Position numbers and translations under genes: made by a program
The notes under the pieces: model-generated
The model's input: the letters and a program-made list of their open reading frames with translations, nothing else
What the model was told of the DNA's origin: nothing
The model's database searches: none
Shown: positions 49,612 through 58,165 of the stretch, one piece after another
Layout of the letters: each line of letters starts with the position of its first letter
Position numbering within the stretch: the stretch's first letter is position 1
Source of the DNA: Betaproteobacteria bacterium
Lineage (GTDB): Bacteria; Pseudomonadota; Gammaproteobacteria; Burkholderiales; Rhodocyclaceae
Assembly: GCA_009777245.1 (NCBI GenBank)
Contig: WRMF01000003.1
Coordinates: 1 to 64,000, forward strand
Length of the DNA: 64,000 bases
Reading direction: 5' to 3'

Positions 49612-50507
49612 ATGCCTGGTTCAGACAACATTATGCGGCTTTTTCCCGCGCCATCCGGCGGCTTGCCGCCGCGCCCCTCAACACCTTGCTGTCATTGCTC
49701 GTCATAGGCATAGCCATGACGCTGCCCGCCGCCGGTTACGTCTTTCTTGACAACATCCGCGCCCTGGGCGCGAACCATACCGTCATTCAGCAAGTCAGCC
49801 TGTTCATGGAGACCGGCGCTTCCGGCAAAGCTGTCGCGGCAGTAAGACAGCGGGTTGATGAACGCCTGCCCGGACAATGGCGTTTTGTTCCCCGCGACGA
49901 CGCGCTGCGACAACTGAAAAATACCGAAGGTATGGCGGAAATCATAGCGGCCTTACCGAAAAACCCGCTGCCTGACGCTTTTGTTCTGGAACCCATTGAC
50001 GCCGACCCGGAAAATCTGGAAAGCCTGCGCGCCGAATTCGCTGATTTTCCCGGCGTTGCCCATGTACAGCTTGATTCCGCCTGGATCAAGCGTTTCAACA
50101 GTTTTTTGCGCCTTGGCATGCAAGCGGTCAATTTGCTTGCGCTGGTGTTTGCCGTCGGTCTTGTCGCGGTCACATTCAACACGATCCGCCTGCAAGTTCT
50201 GGGGCAGGCCGATGAAATCGAGGTTGCCCGCCTGATTGGGGCGACGGACGCCTTCATCCGCCGTCCCTTTTATTATTCCGGTATTTTGCAGGGGGCGCTT
50301 GGCGGCCTGGCCGCCGTATTCCTGCTGCTTTCCGGCATTGCTGTTTTGAATCCTTCCGTCACCCAGCTTGCCGCGCTCTACGGCAGCGATTTTGCCCTGC
50401 ATCCTCCGGGCTTTGCCTATGCCGCCCTCCTCGTCGCTCTCGGCGCGTTTCTAGGCTGGCTTGGCGCGCAGCTTTCCGTCAGCCTCGCCCTGCGGCATAT
50501 GAAGTAG
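49608..50507 (+). CDS. ftsX: Cell division permease-like protein FtsX
   Basis: FtsX ECD and TM pattern; VARLIGATDAFIRRPFYYSGILQGALGG. Confidence 0.95.
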   Translation: MNAWFRQHYAAFSRAIRRLAAAPLNTLLSLLVIGIAMTLPAAGYVFLDNIRALGANHTVIQQVSLFMETGASGKAVAAVRQRVDERLPGQWRFVPRDDALRQLKNTEGMAEIIAALPKNPLPDAFVLEPIDADPENLESLRAEFADFPGVAHVQLDSAWIKRFNSFLRLGMQAVNLLALVFAVGLVAVTFNTIRLQVLGQADEIEVARLIGATDAFIRRPFYYSGILQGALGGLAAVFLLLSGIAVLNPSVTQLAALYGSDFALHPPGFAYAALLVALGAFLGWLGAQLSVSLALRHMK

Positions 50508-50583
50508 GTAGAATCCCCGCGCTCGAAGGTATCGGTACGTCCATCCGCCGCCGCAAGACAGGGCGGACAGGGCGAGCCGCTCT

Positions 50584-51669
50584 TCAGGAAATTTCCAGCA
50601 TTCTGTCCAGTGACAGCTTCGCTTCCCTGGCCTCCTGCGCTGGCACGACAATCTGGTTTACCGTATTTTGCGCGACGAGATTTTCCAGCGCCCAGGCCAG
50701 ATGCTGCGGATCAATCCGCTGCATGGTTGAGCACATGCAAACGATGTCGGACATGAACTCCACGACCTTGCCATCCGGCGCGACCTCTCTTGCCAGGCGT
50801 TCGACCAGATTCAATTCCGTGCCTACCTGCCAATGCCCGGGCGCTTTTGCTTCCTTGATTGTCCTGACGATATATTCCGTGGAACCGACTTCATCGGCGG
50901 CGGAGCATACTTCAAAGTCGCATTCAGGGTGAGCGATGACCCGCCCTTGCGGGTGGCGGGCGCGGAATGCGTCAATGTGCCGCTTCTGGAACATCTGGTG
51001 CACCGCGCAATGTCCTTTCCAGAGCAGAATTTTCGCCCGCCGGATTTCATCCTCGGACAACCCGCCCAACGGCAAATCCGGATCCCAAACCCGCATTTCG
51101 GCAAGCGGAATGCCAAGTTTATGGCCTGTCCAGCGTCCAAGATGCTGATCGGGGAAAAAGAGTATTTTCGGGCGTTTTGCAAAAGCCCAATTTATAACGG
51201 CCTGGGCATTGCCGGATGTGCAGACGATGCCGCCATGCCGCCCGCAAAATGCCTTCAAGTCCGCCGCTGAATTGATGTAAGTGACCGGAGTATAAGTTTC
51301 GTCCACCGGAGAGACGCTTGCCAGCTCGCGCCAGGAACGCTCAACCTTGGCAAGGTTGGCCATATCCGCCATTGAGCATCCCGCAGCAAGGTCGGGCAGG
51401 ATAACCCGCTGTTCCGGTCGGGAAAGGATGTCCGCCACTTCCGCCATGAAGTGCACGCCGCAAAAGACGATGTGGGTCGCATCCGTTTGCGCGGCCAGTC
51501 TCGCAAGTTTCAGGGAATCGCCGGTCAAGTCCGCGTGTTGGTAAATATCGCGCCGCTGGTAGTGATGGCAAAGTAACGTCGCTCCCTTGCCCAGTTTTTG
51601 TCGGGCAGTACGTATTATCGCCTCGCATTCGGCATCGGACAAGGCGTTGTACGCCGCAAAATCGCTCAT
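50584..51669 (-). CDS. nadA: Quinolinate synthase A
   Basis: LCHHYQRRDIYQHADLTGDSLKLARLA; HPECDFEVCSAADEVGSTEYI; Cys ligands. Confidence 0.96.
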   Translation of the reverse strand: MSDFAAYNALSDAECEAIIRTARQKLGKGATLLCHHYQRRDIYQHADLTGDSLKLARLAAQTDATHIVFCGVHFMAEVADILSRPEQRVILPDLAAGCSMADMANLAKVERSWRELASVSPVDETYTPVTYINSAADLKAFCGRHGGIVCTSGNAQAVINWAFAKRPKILFFPDQHLGRWTGHKLGIPLAEMRVWDPDLPLGGLSEDEIRRAKILLWKGHCAVHQMFQKRHIDAFRARHPQGRVIAHPECDFEVCSAADEVGSTEYIVRTIKEAKAPGHWQVGTELNLVERLAREVAPDGKVVEFMSDIVCMCSTMQRIDPQHLAWALENLVAQNTVNQIVVPAQEAREAKLSLDRMLEIS

Positions 51670-51800
51670 GACTCCGTCCCCAGAGCAGCTATAACACAGG
51701 GGAAATTCATGCCTGTGCGTTTTGACGCATAACACGGTAAAATGTCTAACATTCCCATATTTCAAGTCGTTGTTGAAAGAAAGGGACAAGTATAAGTCGT

Positions 51801-51932
51801 ATGGACGAGCCTTTGCGTGATTCTTTACCCAATCCGGTAAATACAGGGTATGATTCACCATATTTACGCGGTCAAGTCGTCGGACTTCCCCGTAAAACCC
51901 TGTCTCCTGCAACTACGGAAACAAAGCCATGA
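51801..51932 (+). CDS. Putative 43-aa small ORF overlapping (ATGA) the downstream gene
   Basis: Manual translation MDEPLRDSLPNPVNTGYDSPYLRGQVVGLPRKTLSPATTETKP*; AGGGACAAG upstream. Confidence 0.4.
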   Translation: MDEPLRDSLPNPVNTGYDSPYLRGQVVGLPRKTLSPATTETKP

Positions 51933-52795
51933 AGTTGTTTGGTCAATTGACGAATTTGGTCGGTCTGGGCAAGAAAGAAGCATCCGCAGAGGATGAGGAA
52001 CGGGAACGCTTGCTTGCACTTGCCATTGAGCTGACTGATCGGCGGATTGCCAAGGTGGGCTCCTTCCAGGAAACCTTGTGGCCTGCCATCCAGTTTGCGC
52101 GCATTTATTTCGCCGAAGTGCTAAGAAGCATCCCCGGCCCTTTTGCGCTGGACGACCAAAGGTTGCCTTTGGATGTGTTTTTTCCGAATCCGGACGACTT
52201 GACTGCTTGTCTGGGGCGCTCCATTGACGTAAAAAATGAGTTGCCCCACCACATAAACCGGCAGCGACAGCGTGTTTTCGCCCTGCTTGGTATGCGTTTG
52301 CGCACAGGGCAGGATGGGAAAATGCAGCTGGCGGATCATACGATCAGGAGCTTGCGCCGGACGCCGGAATCTGTGCGTAGCGCCTTGCTGAAGGTTGCCT
52401 TTGAGAGCCTTTTGCAAGGTTTTGCCAACCAGAACCTGCACCATGAAAAAAAGCAGGAGCAGTTGCGTTCCCAGCAGGAAATGCTCAAAAAGTCTGTCGG
52501 CGCCCACTCCCGCCTGCCTACGGAGACTGATGATCTTGAGCCTGATTTACCCAAGTCGGCGATTGATCCGAAAATACTGCTTTACGAACTTGTTGAAGAC
52601 CTGCACAATCCCGCCGCTCGCCTGCGTCTTGAGTATGACAATGCTCATATCGTGACCGGAAAGGAGCTTCGCCTGCCGCTGTTGATAACCCAGGACAGGC
52701 GTCAGTGGCTGATCGGCATTGTCGAGTTTCCGGTTTCCATGGCGCAAAAGGCTCTTGAGAAAGAAACCCACAATCACCGTTTTATCCTGATCTGA
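51929..52795 (+). CDS. Hypothetical protein, 288 aa
   Basis: Long ORF, MKLFGQLTNLVGLGKKEASAEDEERERLLALAIELTDRRIAKVGSFQETLW; no family recognised. Confidence 0.75.
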   Translation: MKLFGQLTNLVGLGKKEASAEDEERERLLALAIELTDRRIAKVGSFQETLWPAIQFARIYFAEVLRSIPGPFALDDQRLPLDVFFPNPDDLTACLGRSIDVKNELPHHINRQRQRVFALLGMRLRTGQDGKMQLADHTIRSLRRTPESVRSALLKVAFESLLQGFANQNLHHEKKQEQLRSQQEMLKKSVGAHSRLPTETDDLEPDLPKSAIDPKILLYELVEDLHNPAARLRLEYDNAHIVTGKELRLPLLITQDRRQWLIGIVEFPVSMAQKALEKETHNHRFILI

Positions 52796-52810
52796 CGCAG
52801 CCCGCCTCAT

Positions 52811-53149
52811 TCACTCTATCTCGATTTCCTTTACTCGCATCTCCATCCCCATTGTCGGCTGCACCTGCCCGCTGCCGCAGCGCGGACATAAATCTCCAAG
52901 CCTTGCCAACAAAACCGCCTCGCCGCAAGGCAAACACCAGCCCTGCCCCGGAATCTCCTGAATTTCAAGCGCGGCATCCTTTGTTACAGAACGCCTTGCC
53001 GCCTCAAAACAAAAACGCAACGCCTCTATCTCGACATTCGCAAGCGCGCCTATCTCCAGAACCACGGTTTTCACCATGCCGACATTCTCCCGCCGCGCCG
53101 TCTCCTCTACAAGAGATAACACGCTTTCAGCCAATGACATTTCGTGCAT
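52811..53149 (-). CDS. hypA: Hydrogenase nickel incorporation protein HypA
   Basis: MHEMSLAESVLSLVEETARRE; CLPCGEAV...CPRCGSGQ zinc site. Confidence 0.94.
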   Translation of the reverse strand: MHEMSLAESVLSLVEETARRENVGMVKTVVLEIGALANVEIEALRFCFEAARRSVTKDAALEIQEIPGQGWCLPCGEAVLLARLGDLCPRCGSGQVQPTMGMEMRVKEIEIE

Positions 53150-53156
53150 GACTCCC

Positions 53157-53966
53157 TCAACTTTCCCAGACAATTTCCCAGGGTACGCAAGGGTCAAGCG
53201 ACAATACGGCGCGTTCCAGAGCCGTTTTCGCTTCCTCCAGATTCAGCGGCGAACAGTTGGCAATCCTTGCGGCAAGCTGGCGGCTATCCGCGAACTTTCG
53301 ATCCGTCGGAGCATGGATGGCATAAGAAATAATTTTCCCGTCTCCGCGCAGCATAACTTCATGTTGTAGCCAACCGCGCGCGGTAAGAATTACGCTTCGT
53401 CCGCGGTCGGGCGCAAAAGTCGTCGAAAAAAACGGATAAAAACGCTTCTCCCGCCAAGCGTGGACAATATCCGTCGCCCCGTCCAGCAAGGCGGAAGGGG
53501 CGGACGGCAAGATGTCTTCAAGAAGAATGAGCGCCTGCCTTGCCGTCTGCAAGACCTGAAGGCAGGGAGTTGGTGTGCGCTCCAAACAATCCTGCTGATA
53601 GAGACTGGCGCGCCAGGTAGCAAACGTCTGTCTTGCCATATCAATTTTGGCTGCGGAACAATTCAATACACGCGGCCAGTCCAGACAAAGCCGCCAAAGC
53701 CGCTCATGCAGCATCTCAACCCAGAGTCTGTCCGTTGCGAGGTTGCCCGGCGGTTCCTCTCCCTTCGCCCGCGCCAGCGCGGCGGCGGCGGCGGCGGTCT
53801 GCGCCTCGCGGCACAAACTGTAAAGAGTGGGAATGGCAGCCAATGCTTCCCTCTCCCCCATGCCGATCAACAGGCGCGTCAAGGGCGGGCGGGAAAGTCT
53901 TGTCTCCCGTAACAAAATCCGCCCGTCGGCAAAAGCGGCGCGGATGAAAAGCTCCCCGCCGCTCAT
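53157..53966 (-). CDS. hupK: Hydrogenase expression/formation protein HupK/HoxV-like
   Basis: Position in hupH-hybE-hupK-hypA operon; RGWLQHEVMLRGDGKIISYAIHAPTD...FADS (HupL-like C-terminal pattern). Confidence 0.72.
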   Translation of the reverse strand: MSGGELFIRAAFADGRILLRETRLSRPPLTRLLIGMGEREALAAIPTLYSLCREAQTAAAAAALARAKGEEPPGNLATDRLWVEMLHERLWRLCLDWPRVLNCSAAKIDMARQTFATWRASLYQQDCLERTPTPCLQVLQTARQALILLEDILPSAPSALLDGATDIVHAWREKRFYPFFSTTFAPDRGRSVILTARGWLQHEVMLRGDGKIISYAIHAPTDRKFADSRQLAARIANCSPLNLEEAKTALERAVLSLDPCVPWEIVWES

Positions 53967-54421
53967 CTATTTTTCCCCAAGAATCCGCCTGTCGGCGTGT
54001 CTTCCCGCAACAATGCCGCCAGCGTGGCAAAGGCCGTTTGCCGCGCCAGCGTCTGATCCGGAAAGTCCAGAGGCAAGGGAAAAAGCGAACAGAGATGATA
54101 AATACCCAGACCCTCCGCAAAAGCGACAATAAATTCATACTCGCCGGAAGGAAAACGCCAGAGGCATTTCCCGCCGGGCGGAATATCCGGCCAGGTGGCA
54201 TCGCCGTCAGCGGCTGGCAACAGCATGAGATTCATCGCCCAGGGCGTAATCAATACGCCAACCCAAAAAGCCGCGCCATCAACAGGGGCATAACGCCTGA
54301 ACGCCACCGCCTCAACGGCAAGCAAAGAATTGGCAAGCGGAAAATCCGCCATGCCGCTTTTGGCAACCTCGCCAAACACCCGCTCAATGACCACCGCCGG
54401 ATTGTCCGACCAGGGCGTCAT
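53963..54421 (-). CDS. hybE: NiFe-hydrogenase assembly chaperone HybE/HupJ
   Basis: FWVGVLITPWAMNLMLLP; WRFPSGEYEFIVAF; 4-nt overlaps with both neighbours. Confidence 0.88.
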   Translation of the reverse strand: MTPWSDNPAVVIERVFGEVAKSGMADFPLANSLLAVEAVAFRRYAPVDGAAFWVGVLITPWAMNLMLLPAADGDATWPDIPPGGKCLWRFPSGEYEFIVAFAEGLGIYHLCSLFPLPLDFPDQTLARQTAFATLAALLREDTPTGGFLGKNR

Positions 54422-55209
54422 GCCGTCTCCGTATCTTGCAGGCCGGAGAGATACTCTTCAAGGCGAATCAGGGTATCGGCATAATCCTCGCGGGCGGCAA
54501 GCGCGGCTTCCGGCATGGTCGTCACTTCCAAGGTATTCAAAATCAGCTTGTCCGCGCTATTGAAATACTGAACCCACCAGACAGAGGCAAGGCTGGTGCT
54601 GGTAATCCGGCAATTACCGTAACCACGCGACAAAATGGAAACCTCTTGATGTCCCAGCCAACCGTACAGCGTCGCAAAATCCGCTTCCGTCATCGGCAGC
54701 AGGGTGAGATTGATGATATGCGCCGCATCATCAGGACGCCGGTTTTTCGCCCGCATTGCAATTTCCCGCGTCAGCGCCGGAGCGTTCATCACTCCTTCCG
54801 GAAAAACTGGTTCAGGCAATTCCGACTGTCCGTTTTCCCGCATTATCCGCTCCAGTATCGGCGGAATAGCGCCCGCCTGCAAAAAATCCTCATGAATGCT
54901 CTCATCCGAGGCATCCACCGCCAGTACCCGCCAAAGACCGGGGAACGCGGTTTCCTGTACCCGAAAGCGTAAAGGCGAACTCATCGTATAGGCGCTCACT
55001 TCGCCAAAACCCAGCAAATCGCCGACCAGGGCGCGTTCTTCCGGCGACCAGACGCGCAAATCTTCCACAATGCCGACAGCCTCAATAAAATCCGTCGCCG
55101 CCATGCGAAGACGTAAATCGCCCAGGCGTCGCCCGACAGATTCAAGCGTCGCTCGCTCCGCCGATTCAGGCACGCGAGGCGCGGTAAACACCGTCATGTC
55201 ATGCAGCAT
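54418..55209 (-). CDS. hupH: Hydrogenase expression/formation protein HupH/HoxQ
   Basis: LLGFGEVSAYT...VQETAFPGLWRV; VSILSRGYGNCRITSTSLASVWWVQYFNSADKLILNTLEV. Confidence 0.92.
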   Translation of the reverse strand: MLHDMTVFTAPRVPESAERATLESVGRRLGDLRLRMAATDFIEAVGIVEDLRVWSPEERALVGDLLGFGEVSAYTMSSPLRFRVQETAFPGLWRVLAVDASDESIHEDFLQAGAIPPILERIMRENGQSELPEPVFPEGVMNAPALTREIAMRAKNRRPDDAAHIINLTLLPMTEADFATLYGWLGHQEVSILSRGYGNCRITSTSLASVWWVQYFNSADKLILNTLEVTTMPEAALAAREDYADTLIRLEEYLSGLQDTETA

Positions 55210-55282
55210 GGCTGTAGCCCTTTCGGTTCAAATGGATATGTTTTACATGCCCTATCCCTGCCTTTGATTGCGCCGTGAGCGA

Positions 55283-55425
55283 CCACATTCTCCCATAAAT
55301 GGGAGAGGGAACAAGGATGAACGAGGGGTTCTCCCCTCTCCCACTTGTGGGAGAGGAGCCGGTGAAGAGGGTTGATCACATCGGTTTTCAGCTTGGCGCA
55401 AAAGTGTACGCGCTTAAACCGATTG
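55283..55425. repeat. R3 palindromes plus partial R2 element (+ orientation)
   Basis: CTCTCCCACTTGTGGGAGAGG...AAAAGTGTACGCGCTTAAACCGAT. Confidence 0.7.
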
Positions 55426-55524
55426 CATCGAGTCAGGCATGGCTCGGTCAGACACGATCGAAACAGGAAAGGCGCGGGACATAGCTGCAAAAGCGCCGGG
55501 CGCTCCTGACAAGCAAACGCCGAA

Positions 55525-55899
55525 TTATTCCGCAGCCGCGCTTTTGCGAACCAGTTTTTCCTTGATACGCGCGGATTTGCCGGAACGCTCGCGCAAGTAG
55601 TAGAGCTTGGCGCGGCGCACATCGCCGCGACGCTTGACTTCAACGGAAGCCAGGAGCGGGGAATAAGTCTGAAAAGTCCGCTCCACGCCTTCGCCGGAGG
55701 AAATTTTGCGCACGATAAAGGAAGAATTAAGCCCCCGGTTACGCTTGGCGATAACCACGCCCTCATAGGCTTGCAGACGCTCGCGGTTGCCTTCCTTGAC
55801 TCTTACCTGCACCACCACCGTGTCGCCCGGTGAAAATTCCGGCAGGGTCTTGCCAAGACGGGCAATTTCTTCCTTTTCCAGTTGTTCAATCAGATTCAT
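55525..55899 (-). CDS. rplS: 50S ribosomal protein L19
   Basis: [46 protein letters not shown]. Confidence 0.98.
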   Translation of the reverse strand: MNLIEQLEKEEIARLGKTLPEFSPGDTVVVQVRVKEGNRERLQAYEGVVIAKRNRGLNSSFIVRKISSGEGVERTFQTYSPLLASVEVKRRGDVRRAKLYYLRERSGKSARIKEKLVRKSAAAE

Positions 55900-55917
55900 G
55901 TGAGTTTCCTTGTTGAA

Positions 55918-56748
55918 TTAATGCTCACCGCATTGCTCCTGGCTTTCTTCCGCAAGGATTTCCGCCATGAGTTGCGTCTCTTCCGCGCTTAATGCGCGGT
56001 CACGCAGGATATCCGGCCTGCGCTTCCGGGTTCGCGCCAGCGACATTTTCAACCGCCAGCGCCGAATTTTGCCATGATCGCCGGAAAGTAAAACTTCCGG
56101 CGTCTTCTTGCCCTGAAAAATCTCAGGGCGCGTGTAATGGGGGCAATCAAGCAGACCCGCGACGAAAGAATCTTCCGTCACCGAGGCAGTATCGCCAAGC
56201 GCCCCGGGAAGCTGACGGATCAGCGCGTCCATCAACGCCATCGCAACCAGCTCGCCGCCGGAGAGGACGAAATCTCCCAGGGAAATTTCCTCATCCACCG
56301 CGAGTTCAATCAGGCGCTCATCCACGCCCTCATAACGCCCGCAAAGGAGAACAAGCCCCTGTCCGGTAGACAATTCACCGACAAGCGCCATTACCTTGGC
56401 GTGGTCAAGCATCCGGCCTTGGGGCGAGAGATAAATCACCCGGCTTTTCGCCGCGCCCGCATTGAGAAGGCTGTTTGTGCCTGCCTCAATCGCGCGCATC
56501 AGCGGCTCTGCTTGCATGACCATGCCCGGCCCGCCGCCATAAGGACGGTCATCCACCGAACGCGAAGGATTGTCGGCGAAATCCCTCGGATTCCAGCAGG
56601 ACAACGACCACAATCCGGCTTCCAGCGCCTTTCTGGAAATGCCCGCGTCAGTCAACGCCGCGAACATTTCCGGAAAGATGGTGATTGCGGCAAACCGCGC
56701 CACCTTGTTCTCCGCCGCCTTGTTCATCACTCCCAATCCGCCGACCAA
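55918..56748 (-). CDS. trmD: tRNA (guanine-N1)-methyltransferase
   Basis: IFPEMFAALTDAGISRKALEAGLW; VDDRPYGGGPGMVM; LCGRYEGVDERLIE. Confidence 0.97.
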   Translation of the reverse strand: MVGGLGVMNKAAENKVARFAAITIFPEMFAALTDAGISRKALEAGLWSLSCWNPRDFADNPSRSVDDRPYGGGPGMVMQAEPLMRAIEAGTNSLLNAGAAKSRVIYLSPQGRMLDHAKVMALVGELSTGQGLVLLCGRYEGVDERLIELAVDEEISLGDFVLSGGELVAMALMDALIRQLPGALGDTASVTEDSFVAGLLDCPHYTRPEIFQGKKTPEVLLSGDHGKIRRWRLKMSLARTRKRRPDILRDRALSAEETQLMAEILAEESQEQCGEH

Positions 56749-57230
56749 TCGACCCGGATCAAGCGTCCTTCCAAATCAACCTCGCGCGCGATGGCCTCAA
56801 CAAAAGGAAGAAGACGCTTGCGTCCGTCCGCATCCTCCACCCTGAGCACATCATGCGCGCCGGTTGCCATGAGACCGACCACCACTCCAAGCGATTCCTC
56901 TGTCAGGGTCTCTACCCTTAGCCCCAACAGATCCGCCCAGTAAAATTCGCCTTTCTGTGTCGCAGGCAAACTCTCGCGTGGCGCGCCTATCAGAAAACCG
57001 CTCAAGTTTTCCGCCGCGTTACGGTCATCCGCTCCCGCAAAATGCGCGACCAGTTTATCACCGCGCGCCTCAAGCGAGAGAAGCTCATAAGGCCGCCAGA
57101 CGCTGTTTTCATCCGCCGCCAGATGCCAGAATTTTATCTGCCGCCAGGCAAAAGGATCGTCGCCAAAGGGCTGGATTCGCACCCATCCTTTGACGCCGTA
57201 AGGCTCGCCAACCCGCCCCAGAATAATCAC
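56727..57230 (-). CDS. rimM: Ribosome maturation factor RimM
   Basis: GRVGEPYGVKGWVRIQPF; operon position. Confidence 0.95.
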   Translation of the reverse strand: MIILGRVGEPYGVKGWVRIQPFGDDPFAWRQIKFWHLAADENSVWRPYELLSLEARGDKLVAHFAGADDRNAAENLSGFLIGAPRESLPATQKGEFYWADLLGLRVETLTEESLGVVVGLMATGAHDVLRVEDADGRKRLLPFVEAIAREVDLEGRLIRVDWSADWE

Positions 57231-57280
57231 GGCGCGCTTCCAAAGCCGCAGGATGCGAGGTCAGACAAGCCCGAAAAAAA

Positions 57281-57544
57281 CTAGGAGGCTTGTTTGGAAA
57301 ACTGTTTTACCAGACGGGCGGCAGTCAGGGATAGCTGCGCTCCGTTCTGCTTCCAGTAGTCCAGCCGGTCAAGGGCGATCCTTAGCCCAAGCCCGTTTGT
57401 CTTTTCCTGCTCGGAAGCCATCGGGTTATAAAAGCCGATCCGCTCGACAAAACGACCGTCGCGGCGGTTGCGGGAATCAGCGACAACAAGGTTGTAGAAG
57501 GGGCGCGATTTAGCGCCGCTTCGGGCAAGACGAATAACGACCAT
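57281..57544 (-). CDS. rpsP: 30S ribosomal protein S16
   Basis: [41 protein letters not shown]. Confidence 0.98.
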   Translation of the reverse strand: MVVIRLARSGAKSRPFYNLVVADSRNRRDGRFVERIGFYNPMASEQEKTNGLGLRIALDRLDYWKQNGAQLSLTAARLVKQFSKQAS

Positions 57545-57609
57545 AATCCAGATCCGCTTGAAAAATCGAAAAGGGCAAAATTATAAAGGAATTTCGGAAA
57601 AATGTGAAC

Positions 57610-57638
57610 TTGCCATTCATTCTGTTCGTAGTTATACT
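57610..57638 (+). promoter_or_regulatory. Putative sigma-70 promoter of rpsU
   Basis: TTGCCA-N17-TATACT. Confidence 0.65.
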
Positions 57639-57728
57639 ACAAGTTTTTCTGTCGCGCGCCTTGGATAGTTGCGCGATGAACCAAAAATTTGCCGGAGGCC
57701 ATGCCCCGCACGGAAGGAGGTGATTTTA

Positions 57729-57941
57729 ATGCCAAGCATTCGCGTCAAGGAAAACGAGCCGTTTGAGGTGGCGATCCGCCGTTTCAAGCGCACAGTCGAA
57801 AAAACAGGTCTGTTGACCGAGCTTCGCGCCCGCGAGTTTTACGAAAAACCGACATCTGAACGCAAGCGCAAGGCAGCCGCAGCAGTCAAGCGGCATCACA
57901 AGCGCATCCGTAGCATGACCCTGCAACCCAAGCAATACTGA
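57729..57941 (+). CDS. rpsU: 30S ribosomal protein S21
   Basis: [48 protein letters not shown]; strong SD GGAAGGAGGTGA. Confidence 0.98.
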   Translation: MPSIRVKENEPFEVAIRRFKRTVEKTGLLTELRAREFYEKPTSERKRKAAAAVKRHHKRIRSMTLQPKQY

Positions 57942-57960
57942 TTGCTTGCGCGAATTTTGC

Positions 57961-57990
57961 GGAAGCCGTCGCTTTGGCGTCGGCTTTTTT
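57961..57990 (+). terminator. Terminator-like hairpin after rpsU
   Basis: AAGCCGTCGC-TTTG-GCGTCGGCTTTTTT. Confidence 0.75.
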
Positions 57991-58165
57991 ATGGCCGTTC
58001 CCGTCGTTAAAAACCCTCGCACTGCCTACGAACCCCCGCCCTTGCGGGTGCCCCCTTTCAAAAGGGGGCTTGGCGACGAAGCCAAAAGGATTATTATTAC
58101 TATATTTGCTGTCAGGACGACACAAGTCTTAAAAGAAACAACTCCATGCAAGCCAAGGAAACAGC

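Noticed and set aside
48002-50507. ftsY-ftsE-ftsX cluster as unusual
   Set aside because: Common conserved arrangement; nothing anomalous seen.
51670-51912. 81-aa N-terminal extension of nadA in ORF 50584-51912
   Set aside because: Family homology begins near MSDFAAYNALSDAEC; the upstream part looks like an open but non-coding frame.
55525-57544. rpsP-rimM-trmD-rplS arrangement as unusual
   Set aside because: This is the ordinary conserved bacterial operon order.
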